From Macrostomum hystrix (lineage: Eukaryota; Platyhelminthes; Macrostomidae), in contig CATNEN010000003.1 of NCBI GenBank assembly GCA_950097015.1, forward strand, positions 6,970,001-7,034,000: a stretch of DNA of 64,000 nucleotides, in the 5' to 3' direction. Shown one piece after another: positions 24,120 to 33,489 of the stretch. The number at the start of each line of letters is the position of its first letter. The first letter of the stretch is position 1. Position numbers and translations under genes: made by a program. Below the pieces are notes generated by a model. That model saw only the letters and a program-made list of their open reading frames with translations. It did not search any database and was not told the DNA's origin.

Positions 24120-25240
24120 GCGCTTGATCTCTACATTCCTGATTGAACGAGAGGGTCAATGTACATTCCTGATTGAACGAGAGGGTCAATGTACATTCCG
24201 GATTGAACGAGAGGGTCAATGTACATTCCTGATTGAACGAAAGGGTCAATGTACATTCCGGATTGAACGAGAGGGTCAATGTACATTCCGGATTGAACGA
24301 GAGGGTGAATGTACATTCCGGATTGAACGAGAGGGTGAATGTACATTCCGGATTGAACGAGAGGGTCAATGTACATTCCTGATTGAACGAGAGGGTCAAT
24401 GTACATTCCGGATTGAACGAAAGGGTCAATGTACATTGTGGATTAAACGAGAGGGTCAATGTACATTCCGGATTGAACCAGAGGGTCAATGTACATTCCT
24501 GATTGAACGAGAGGGTCAATGTATATTCCGAATTATATTTTCATTGCAAATGTACATTCCGGATTGAACAAGAGGGTCAATGTACATTCCGGATTGAACA
24601 AGAGGGTCAATGTACAGTCCAGATTGAACAAGAGGGTCAATGTACAGTCCAGATTGAACAAGAGGGTCAATGTACATTCCGGATTGAACGAGAGGGTCAA
24701 TGTACATTCCGGATTGAACGAGAGGGTCAATGTACATTCCGGATTGAACGAGAGGGTCAATGTACATTCCTGATTGAACGAGAGGGTCAATGTATATTCC
24801 GAATTATATGTTCAATGCAAATGTACATTCCGGATTGAACAAGAGGGTCAATGTACATTCCGGATTGAACAAGAGGGTCAATGTACAGTCCAGATTGAAC
24901 AAGAGGGTCAATGTACAGTCCAGATTGAACAAGAGGGTCAATGTACATTCCGGATTGAACAAGAGGGTCAATGTACAGTCCAGATTGAACAAGAGGGTCA
25001 ATGTACAGTCCAGATTGAACAAGAGGGTCAATGCACAGTCCAGATTGAACAAGAGGGTCAATGTACAGTCCAGATTGAACAAGAGGGTCAATGTACAGTC
25101 CAGATTGAACAAGAGGGTCAATGTACAGTCCAGATTGAACAAGAGGGTCAATGTACATTCCGGATTGAACAAGAGGGTCAATGTACATTCCGGATTAGAT
25201 GTTCAATGCAAATGTACATTCCAGATCGATAAGAGAGTGT
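24120..25240. repeat. Intergenic minisatellite, unit 30 bp, in three blocks
   Basis: About 36 units of 'gattgaac(g/a)agagggtcaatgtacattcc'-type sequence. The spacer 'ttcawtgcaaatgtacattc' recurs at about 24540, 24811 and 25202 and splits the array into blocks with their own variants: 'gaacga' in block 1, 'gaacaa' with 'acagtccag' in blocks 2-3. The 30-bp period leaves several frames open on both strands; none is a credible gene. Confidence 0.95.
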
Positions 25241-25494
25241 GGGAAGTTCAAATTTATGGGGGCGTCAAATTTAAAATTACGACCTTGTATTTGGAAACTA
25301 AATTTTTATCAGAACCGCTGTCTAAACAACATATATAATAAATAATTGATAAACAGGCTGAGGTCGACTAATAAAATAACGGAATAAAATATTGAATGAG
25401 AACAACAGTTAGAACAGCAGAATAGCAAAAAAGCAAAGATAAGTAACTCCACGCCAGTTATAAAGTCCGACTAGAAATTTGATGCACAAAGTGA

Positions 25495-25899
25495 TCAGCC
25501 CTGCTGCTGCAAAGCGGCCTCCATTTCAGCCATTGATTTCTCAGTCTTGCTCATACCTGCCATGTTGATGCCGAAGTGTTTGAGATGCTGCTCAAGCTTG
25601 CTATCCAATACCATATTGTCCTCAGCGTATGAGTACACATCGGCGCCTTGAGCACAGATAGTGCCAAGTTTTACAGCTAGCGGATAGCCGGTCTTATCGT
25701 AGTGCTCAACTGCGTGATTGTTACCGCCGGAGCCGTCAAAGTAGCGCCGGCCGCAGTGGATGGCACCGTCGGTCAAGTTAAGCCAGAGATTGTCGCGCTT
25801 GTCACAATTGGCGCACTGCCAACCACTGGGTGGGATTTTAATCCCATTGTCCAGTTGAACTAGCTTAGCAGAGTGCTTGGATTCTTGCAAGTCGGACAT
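25495..25899 (-). CDS. Free-standing ZnF-UBP (ubiquitin-binding zinc finger) protein, partial USP5 paralogue, 134 aa
   Basis: Single-exon frame with its own ATG (25897-25899) and TGA (25495-25497). Residues 5 to about 111 match the USP5 ZnF-UBP region; 25567-25888 is identical to USP5 exon 2 at 20934-21255 apart from one base. The zinc ligands and the CGRRYFDGSGG segment are intact, so the domain should still bind the free C-terminus of ubiquitin. After this core the tail (GINMAGMSKTEKSMAEMEAA) resembles but differs from the USP5 continuation (GIDLMAMRKVDKTMNELEIE), then ends in QQQG. There is no peptidase domain. I see no acceptor just upstream of the ATG, so it may be an intronless gene. 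Expression is not shown; a pseudogene or an assembly duplicate remains possible, though the frame is undamaged. Confidence 0.75.
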   Translation of the reverse strand: MSDLQESKHSAKLVQLDNGIKIPPSGWQCANCDKRDNLWLNLTDGAIHCGRRYFDGSGGNNHAVEHYDKTGYPLAVKLGTICAQGADVYSYAEDNMVLDSKLEQHLKHFGINMAGMSKTEKSMAEMEAALQQQG

Positions 25900-26742
25900 T
25901 GTTTTGTTTCAAAAAATTATAGATCTGAAAATTTATGGGATTTCTTAAATAATTAGAACGACCTTTGTAACCTTCAAGATAGCTGTTCCTATTGGCGAGA
26001 GCAGTAACTTGATAGTCCATTCACCCGATAGCGACTGTAAGGTAGAAAGAATACTTTGTGGCCAATTTTCAAATTTCTGATTGCAAAGACAATTGAATAC
26101 TACCTTTGTGTCATTGTGTGTCATTATGTGTCATTTCTTAAACAGCTAATATTACCAAATTCAACTGTTAATACATCAATACAATAGGTACAACGTATAC
26201 ATACCTTTGTTGGCTAGTATGCTTAATATTAATAGGTAAAAACTCTTATTTAAGGGATGTAGTAGAAAATGCACTAATAACTGTCTTAATGGGCACTAAA
26301 TGTTTCAGTGGAGTCTGGAATCGAACCTATGACAACACTATCTAGGCTACTACTAATAAGTAGTATAGTAACAGAAAATAAATGGAAACTAAGCGACATG
26401 TGAAGTGAAATGCTACTAAAAAAGTTCTTCAAAAAGCATTTCAATGCATTGAATTTTATTTTAAATAGAAATTCGAGTTCACATTAATAAATGACACATT
26501 TATCGAAAAAATGACATGTTTAAAAATGAAATCTCTGAGCACAAAGCATAACGTTTTTTTAGTTTTTAGCACATATTCTAATTCTTTGGATTCTAACTGC
26601 ATTTCCAGAAAGGGGGGGTTAGATTGGCTAGTTCTAAAATAATATTTTCAAAAATGAGCATTTTATACAAAATTGTGATAGACCAAAATATAGGTTCAAC
26701 AAGTTAATATCTAATTTTTTTTAACAACTAAAAGTGAATTTG
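25900..26742. other. Intergenic region with a SINE-B head remnant
   Basis: AT-rich DNA. At about 26297-26350 the minus strand reads 'ataggttcgattccagactc', matching the box B region of the SINE-B head at 58731-58750. The minus strand has AATAAA at 26456-26461, about 280 nt past the NDUFAF6 stop. Confidence 0.5.
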
Positions 26743-28337
26743 TTAAACACTCAGATCAATATGCCTCAACCATTTGCACAATAATAGCCTACTACCAGAC
26801 ACTAATCTTCGCCTAGGCTTGTGCAAGTTTACCAGATTCAAAAAGCAAAAATCCGCCAGTCGAACCATATTTAACAGGCTTCTACTGCCTATTAACGGCA
26901 AAAAGCACAGTCTAGCATCCGAGGTGAAATTGCCGCTAGCAATGGCCGATTTTAAATCAGCGCGCAAGCATTCGTGATGAGCCTCGGCTGATTCGGTGAT
27001 TTCTCTAACTAGACTAGCTAGCTTTTTGCCAGCATCAGTAGGCTGGCTGGGTGTTGAACGCACAGCCGACAATAGATCCTGCTGGGTGACGATGCCATGT
27101 CGACGAAGATCGGCTGTGGGCAGCTCGCAGCGACCCCGGTGAACGAACAAGTTGGCCGAGGCAGATAAGAATCGGAGCAGGCCAGTAAGTCTGGAGGAGT
27201 TGAGTCAGACAATCTTACTTATATTTTCCTTAATTTAACTACAATTTAATCAATCCAACATAGTCAACAAAGAGAGCCGACATGATTACACAATCAAATT
27301 TCGTGAGCAAAAAATTATTGGAGGTACGCAAGAAGGGCGATGGTACAAAGCATCAATACCGAAGGACATGTTAACGATGCTTCAATAGTACAAATGTTCG
27401 TTATGGAACCGAGAAACCTGGTATTAAATACTACAAAGGCTTCACTTGGAAAAGTAGAGCTGGATAAAAAATCTAAGAAACTTAAAAAGTGTAGAGATGA
27501 TTTCGTCTACTGGGCCGCGTCGATTGAAAGATTCGAACTTGATACCTTTTTGTTGTTTTAGTAGTATTAAAGCAAATAAAGATTTAGCTCCGTCTTACCT
27601 CCCAGCGTGACTAGCAGCCGAATAGGCTGTTGGACAAGCTTCCTTAGTAACGCCCGACGCGTGAAGCATAGAATAATAGACAGGAGAGAATGCGGCCTCA
27701 CAGTAGCGATGCAGCTCGGCCATATCTGAGCACACCCGGCCGTCTAAGTAGCGCTCTCTAGCAACTAGCAGTTTCTCTAGATAGTGTCTGGGCAGACGAT
27801 TACTGCGCACCACCTTCTCCAGTTCTCGAACTACAGGATATTCTCCTGGAACTATCTGACTAGAAGCTGTTGAAGATTCGCCGTCAGAATTTGTCGACTC
27901 GGCGTAGATTAAATCGAGACAGTCGCGCCAATAGCGCATTCTCATCTGGGCCAACTGTGCATCGGCGTTAGAGTCTCTAATCTGTGCCAATTCGATGCTG
28001 TAGGCGCTAACAGCAATGGCACAGCGCCTAATGGAGCTGGGCATTAGCAAAGCGCATGAATGAAAATGGCCATCTGCTAGGCGCACTACATTGGAACAAT
28101 ACTCGCTTGGATTCGGATACTGAGAATCTGGTTGGGTTGCTAGGTGACGAGTGGCATGCCTAGCAACATATATAAGTCTAGTTAATTTGATGATAGCCTG
28201 AAATAATTATTAGTTGTTAAGGTTAAGTTAGTTTTTTAACATACAAGTAAACTGTGTAATTAATCAGCTTATTATTAGAAAAATTGATTACTAGTTAATA
28301 ATTTAAATGTCTAAAAATATGGGCCTCACCTTAACAT
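26743..28337 (-). CDS. NDUFAF6: NDUFAF6-like mitochondrial complex I assembly factor (phytoene-synthase fold), 344 aa
   Basis: Minus-strand exons 28337-28330, 28177-27599 and 27190-26743 join in phase; TAA at 26743-26745. The product aligns with human C8orf38/NDUFAF6 (333 aa). EYCSNVVRLADGHFHSCALL corresponds to the region before YLCSLLLP; IELAQIRDS, MRMRYWRDCLDLIY and SHAGRLTGLLRF (human SHIGKAQGIVTCLR) follow; the C-terminal part begins at LPTADLRRHGIVTQQDLL. NDUFAF6 is a matrix protein related to squalene/phytoene synthases and needed for building the complex I Q/P module. The proposed start MLRLIYVARHATRHLATQ would be a good mitochondrial presequence: basic and free of acidic residues. 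It uses an 8-nt coding first exon, which is tentative; an alternative acceptor lies 20 nt upstream (28198-28200). The other two exons are firm. Confidence 0.88.
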
Positions 28338-29146
28338 TCAGATACCTCAACTCAACTTGTCAACTCAGCTGATGCCAAAGGACTGGCCAACAAAGGCCGA
28401 TCAACTGAGGCCTAGAAAGCTTGTCTCAAACACAAACTGGGCTAAACCATGAAAGAGGCTAATAAAGTCTAAGTCATAGCACCCACCCTATACCGACTAG
28501 GCTATTCTAAGGTATCCAAAAGGCCAGTTTATAGAAGCCTTGAAAGTAGAGTGGTGGGACCCTTTAGGGAGGCCACTGCAACAGCTGGAGCAGAAACCAT
28601 AGTACAACCAATGGCAGAGAATGTGGAGAGTCTCCTTGGGGGGCAAGACCTTTGCTACCAAAGCCAAAGCTGTTAAGAGTAAAAAAAATTTAAAACATGT
28701 AATTGAGATAGGGCCCAATTTATACAATTCCTAGAAACCATTCCCTGCGAAAATTTAGTATTTTGTTTAACTTTACATAAAATTTGCTTGAATGCACCAA
28801 TTTGTTTAATCACACTGAAAATGAAAGGTTTTAATGAAGTTGCGGAGGTGAGGAGGAGGAGAAGTTTTAGTATAAATACACACAAGCGAAAGAGAGAAGA
28901 AATTAACCCTTGTTTGAGACAGAGTTCAGAAAAAAGAAAGCTTGAATCTTGAAGTGATCGTGTTGAAGTTATTTGAAAGAGACATTGCGAAAGAAAAGTA
29001 AACAGACTACAGAGTAAAGGAGAGCTGTAAATCTAGATCCACTGATAAAAGCCCAAGATGGACTGAAGATTGAATTAAAGATTGATTGAAGAGTAATTGA
29101 ATAGTGATAAAAACGTATAAAGAGTGATAAAGAATGATAAAAGAGG
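28338..29146. other. Intergenic region, no feature recognised
   Basis: Unique sequence with low-quality frames on both strands; 28840-29150 is purine-rich with many 'gata/aaga' runs. No supported gene. Confidence 0.45.
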
Positions 29147-29154
29147 GATAAAGA

Positions 29155-29498
29155 GGTCCCAGGTCATTTCGGTGACAAGACATTTCGGTGACATCGTTTT
29201 GGTGACAAAATGGGTCAGTTTGGTGACAACTATTCTTGCACCTGAATATGCTTAGGAAACAGCCTTCCAGTTCCATGTGCGTAGAAAACAGCCTTCCATG
29301 TGAACTACGCACACCTATTAAGTATTATTAAATAATGATGAATAATAATGATTAGTTCACATGGAAGGCTGTTTTCTAAGCATATTCAGGTGCAAGAATA
29401 GTTGTCATTAAACTGACCAATTCTGTCACCGAAACGACTTGAGTTGTCACCGAAATGACTGTCACCGAAATGTCTTGTCACCGAAATGACCTGGGACC
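29155..29498. mobile_element. MITE / fold-back DNA transposon, 344 bp, 8-bp target duplication
   Basis: Ends are inverted: it starts GGTCCCAGGTCATTTCGGTG and ends with the complement of that (cgaaatgacctgggacc). Both sides carry the 8-bp direct repeat GATAAAGA (29147-29154 and 29499-29506). Inner parts are inverted too: 'aactattcttgcacctgaat' at left and its complement at right, so most of the element folds into a long hairpin. It encodes nothing. An 8-bp duplication fits the hAT, P or Merlin superfamilies; GG-initial ends do not settle which. Confidence 0.92.
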
Positions 29499-29506
29499 GA
29501 TAAAGA

Positions 29507-31724
29507 CTGTTAAAGAGTACTTGCAGAAATAATACAGCAAGGTTATAAGTAAAAGTAAATAGAGAGGATAAATATCATCCATATAAGGCTACCATATTAA
29601 ATACATAAATGCTAGGCCTACCAATTTCAATTGAAATAAGAAGTGCATAATTAAAGACATTCATAAGATCGATATAAAGACAGTATTTGAATAAAGTGTA
29701 CATAAGCAGTACAACAACTTTGGTGGCATTATTAGAATTAAGAGTTTAGTAAGAAAGATAGCCCTACAACATAATGTAGTAAAAAGAGGGTATTAAATCA
29801 AAATAACAAAAAATATATATAGGCAAATGTTTATAACACACAACTATTTACTTTTTAATAATCTAGCTATTAACCCTGGGATATACGATCAAGACTTAGG
29901 CCTAGGCCTACTACAAAAATAATTGAACGTTAATATTTAACAATCCTATTTTTGTATTCACAAATTAAAACATTATTAAGATATTTAGTAATGATTGATA
30001 TAATTGTAAAATTTTCATGATTTAATAATATTTATTATAGACAGGCCTATGCTTAAAGGGCCTCAATTTTAAAGAAAATGTAGATTAGGCCTTAGGCCTA
30101 TATTAAAAAGTATTGCACATAGGCCAGCAACTAAAGCATCATTAATTTGCTCCAGCCAAACTAAACCTAGGCCTAATTAGGCCCTATAATTTAAGTTTGG
30201 AGCATCAGAACTTGGGGAGATTTTGATGCCTAAGCTATAGGCACTAGCCTAGCCTTTAACTCTAATCATAGCAAAAATAAAAATGTGAAAGGCCCTAAAT
30301 TTACAGCAACAAATACATTGGATTAGAGGGATATAGTAACATTAACATTGCGACCGTCTCTAAAATATGTTAAAGTAAAAGTAAAAGTATGTATAGTAAA
30401 ATGAATATTTGTGATTTGCTTAAGTCAAGACATCTGGTCAGTGTTGGTCACTTGAGCATTTTTGACAAACAATTGTCTAACATAGAATGCGTTTCCCAAA
30501 CATGACCATGTAGCTATTTGCCAATCACAACGTATTTAGTTAATATAGTTAGAGGACTAGATATTGTGAAGAACTTATTTATATAATCTATGCAGGGTTC
30601 CACTGCACAATGTGTAGTTCGGTAACAGGCAGACAATAGAACCTGATAATTCAGACATTTTTCGAAACAATCGCTCCCGATTTTAACAAAAGAACCACAT
30701 AAAGCTTTTAAAAGCTGGCTTTAAAAGAATCTCTTACGCAACTTGTCTGCTTGATTGAAGTTAATATACTCTATTTTATGCTGCCATTTATAATTTACTC
30801 TACTCTAAACTAAACTTGAAGATTTAGATTCTGATATATCTGATATATTTACATGTAAATTACATGCAATTGCTATTACATTGTTCCTAGCACTACTAAA
30901 CACCATATTCCAAATAAAATTTTAGTCTGATTCCTACACAAAGCATAGCTTTTTCAAGACGCCTGCAACTTCTGAAGTGTGCTTTGCTGTTTTCACTTCA
31001 ACGAGGGCTGCGTATTATGCGAAACACAGTATATCGTGATCAAAATCTCTACATTTTTCTATTGTCGCATCTCCAAATAAAGTTTGCGTTTGATTTTTGA
31101 TTAAATGAATAAAAATTTATTAGCAGGATAGTTAAGTTGTGAAGTCGGTGTGAAGCGAAAACTCAGGTGCTATCGCAATACCCTGGGATCGCTGGTACAG
31201 AGCAAGAAGTGCAATGGAGGCTCCAAACAACCTCTCACACCCGCATTTTATTCGCTGTCTTCCTCTCGTATTCAGCTGGATGAGACGATATGTAAGGCCC
31301 ACACACCCCTCTCGGGCAAGGTCTTTTGATTAGCTCTAATTGGCCCTTCATGCGTTGAGAAAGAAAACTAAAGAAAGAAAGCAACAATTAGTTCTAGCTA
31401 ATAATGCATTGGAATAAAAATAAATCTACAGTGTATACTCGTATGCGAGTAAAAAATTGAAATTTACAATAGATAGTGAATCAATTGGCTTCATGCGATT
31501 GGCACAGGAAACTAAAAACAAGGCAAAATTAGCCAATGAAATATATAGATCGATTATTAAAAAACCAGTGATCAACACTTGTGCAAAATGTTTCACAATG
31601 TTTCACATGTGAGCCATAAAAAAATAAAATATTCAGCGAAATGTGAGCAAAAAATGCTATACAGCGAATTCTGACAGGAAGTTTATAGCATCTTCAGTAA
31701 AAAATCGGTTATGAGACACGATAA
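29507..31724. other. AT-rich intergenic sequence
   Basis: About 2.2 kb of unique AT-rich DNA. 'taggcctaggcct'-like runs recur at 29890-30240. Nothing coding or RNA-like was recognised. Confidence 0.45.
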
Positions 31725-33310
31725 AGATGACACAGGGGGGAGATAAGAGAGGGCAGAGATGAGACAGGAAGAGATGAGAGCAGGGGAGAGATGAGACAGG
31801 GAGAGATGAGACAGGGGAGAGATGAGACAGGGGATAGATGAGACAGCGGAGAGATGTGACAGGGGAGAGATGAGACAGGGGATAGACGAGACAGCGGAGA
31901 GATGTGACAGGGGAGAGATGAGACAGTGTGAGAGATGAGAACAGGGGAGAGATGAGACAGTGGGAGGGATGTGACAGTGTGAGAGATGAGAACATGGGAG
32001 AGATGAGACAGTGGGAGGGATGAGACAGTGGGAGAGATGAGACAGGGAGAGATGAGATCAGGGGAGAGATGAGACAGGGAGAGATAAGACAGGGGAGAGA
32101 TGAGACAGGGGAGAGATGAGACAGGGGAGAGATGAGACAGCGGAGAGATGTGACAGGGGAGAGATGAGACAGTGGGAGAGATGAGACAGGGAGAGATGAG
32201 ACAGGGGAGAGATGAGACAGCGGAGAGATGTGACAGGGGAGAGATGAGACAGTGGGAGAGATGAGACAGGGAGAGATGAGATAGGGGAGAGATAAGACGG
32301 GGGAGAGATGAGACAGGAAGAGATGAGAACAGGGGAGAGATGAGACAGGGGTGAGATGAGACAGGGAGAGATGAGACAGGGGAGAGATGAGAACAGGGGA
32401 GAGATGAGACAGGGGAGAGATGAGACAGGGAGAGATGAGATCAGGGGAGAGATGAGACAGGGAGAGATAAGACAGGGGAGAGATGAGACAGGGGAGAGAT
32501 GAGACAGGGGAGAGATGAGACAGCGGAGAGATGTGACAGGGGAGAGATGAGACAGTGGGAGAGATGAGACAGGGAGAGATGAGACAGGGGAGAGATGAGA
32601 CAGCGGAGAGATGTGACAGGGGAGAGATGAGACAGTGGGAGAGATGAGACAGGGAGAGATGAGATAGGGGAGAGATAAGACGGGGGAGAGATGAGAACAG
32701 GGGAGAGATAAGACAGGGGAGAGATAAGACAGGAAGAGATGAGACAGGGGAGAGATGAGACAGGAAAGAGATGTGACAGGGGAGAGATGAGACAGTGGGA
32801 GAGATGAGACAGGGAGAGATGAGATAGGGGAGAGATAAGACAGGGGAGAGATGAGACAGGAAGAGATGAGAACAGGGGAGAGATGAGACAGGGGAGAGAT
32901 GAGACAGGAAGAGATGAGAACAGGGGAGAGATGAGACAGGGGAGAGATGAGACAGGGAGAGATGTGACAGGGGAGAGATGAGAACAGGGGAGAGATGAGA
33001 CAGGGGAGAGATGAGACAGTGGGAGAGATGAGACAGGGAGAGATGAGAACAGGGGAGAGATAAGACAGGGGAGAGATGAGACAGGAAGAGATGAGAACAG
33101 GGGAGAGATGAGACAGGAAGAGATGAGAACAGGGGAGAGATGAGACAGAGGAGAGATGAGACAGGAAGAGATGAGAACAGGGGAGAGATGAGACAGGGGA
33201 GAGATGAGACAGGGAGAGATGAGAAAGGGAGAGATGTGACAGGGGAGAGATGATGCTCGGGAGAGATAAGACAGGAAGAGAGATGAGACAGGGAAGAGAT
33301 AAGAAACGGA
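31725..33310. repeat. Purine-rich minisatellite, unit about 16 bp
   Basis: About 100 units of 'gagatgagacagggga' with 15-17 bp variants (aggaag, gtggga, gcgga). Larger blocks are copied: about 32040-32290 reappears at 32410-32660. Long minus-strand frames (up to 565 codons, Leu-Ser-Pro-His-rich) run through it only because stop codons are absent from the unit. It lies just downstream of the homeobox gene. Confidence 0.95.
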
Positions 33311-33471
33311 GAAGGTAGGACAGGGTTGAATAGAGGTTTTGGAATTGGGGCCAAGGGCCGGCTTTAGGAGCTTCGAGGACCGGACCTGCCCACGGGTCGC
33401 CAGCCTCTATAAAAAAGATCAAATCAGTCACAGCAAACAAATAGCACAAAGAACAACAAAGTGACGTCACT

Positions 33472-33477
33472 TTTATT
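33472..33477 (-). promoter_or_regulatory. Polyadenylation signal AATAAA of the homeobox gene
   Basis: Minus-strand AATAAA begins 12 nt after the TAA stop of the Dve/SATB-like gene. It is followed by the palindrome GTGACGTCAC (33461-33470). If used, the 3' UTR would be very short. Confidence 0.5.
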
Positions 33478-33489
33478 AAGCACAAACGA

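Noticed and set aside
24007-25338. Multiple frames on both strands with IEREGQCTF or YIDPLVQSGM repeats
   Set aside because: 30-bp minisatellite with no stop codons in several frames; no start context or homology.
27340-27561. Plus-strand 73-codon frame inside NDUFAF6 intron 2
   Set aside because: Short, antisense in an intron, no recognisable domain or splice structure.
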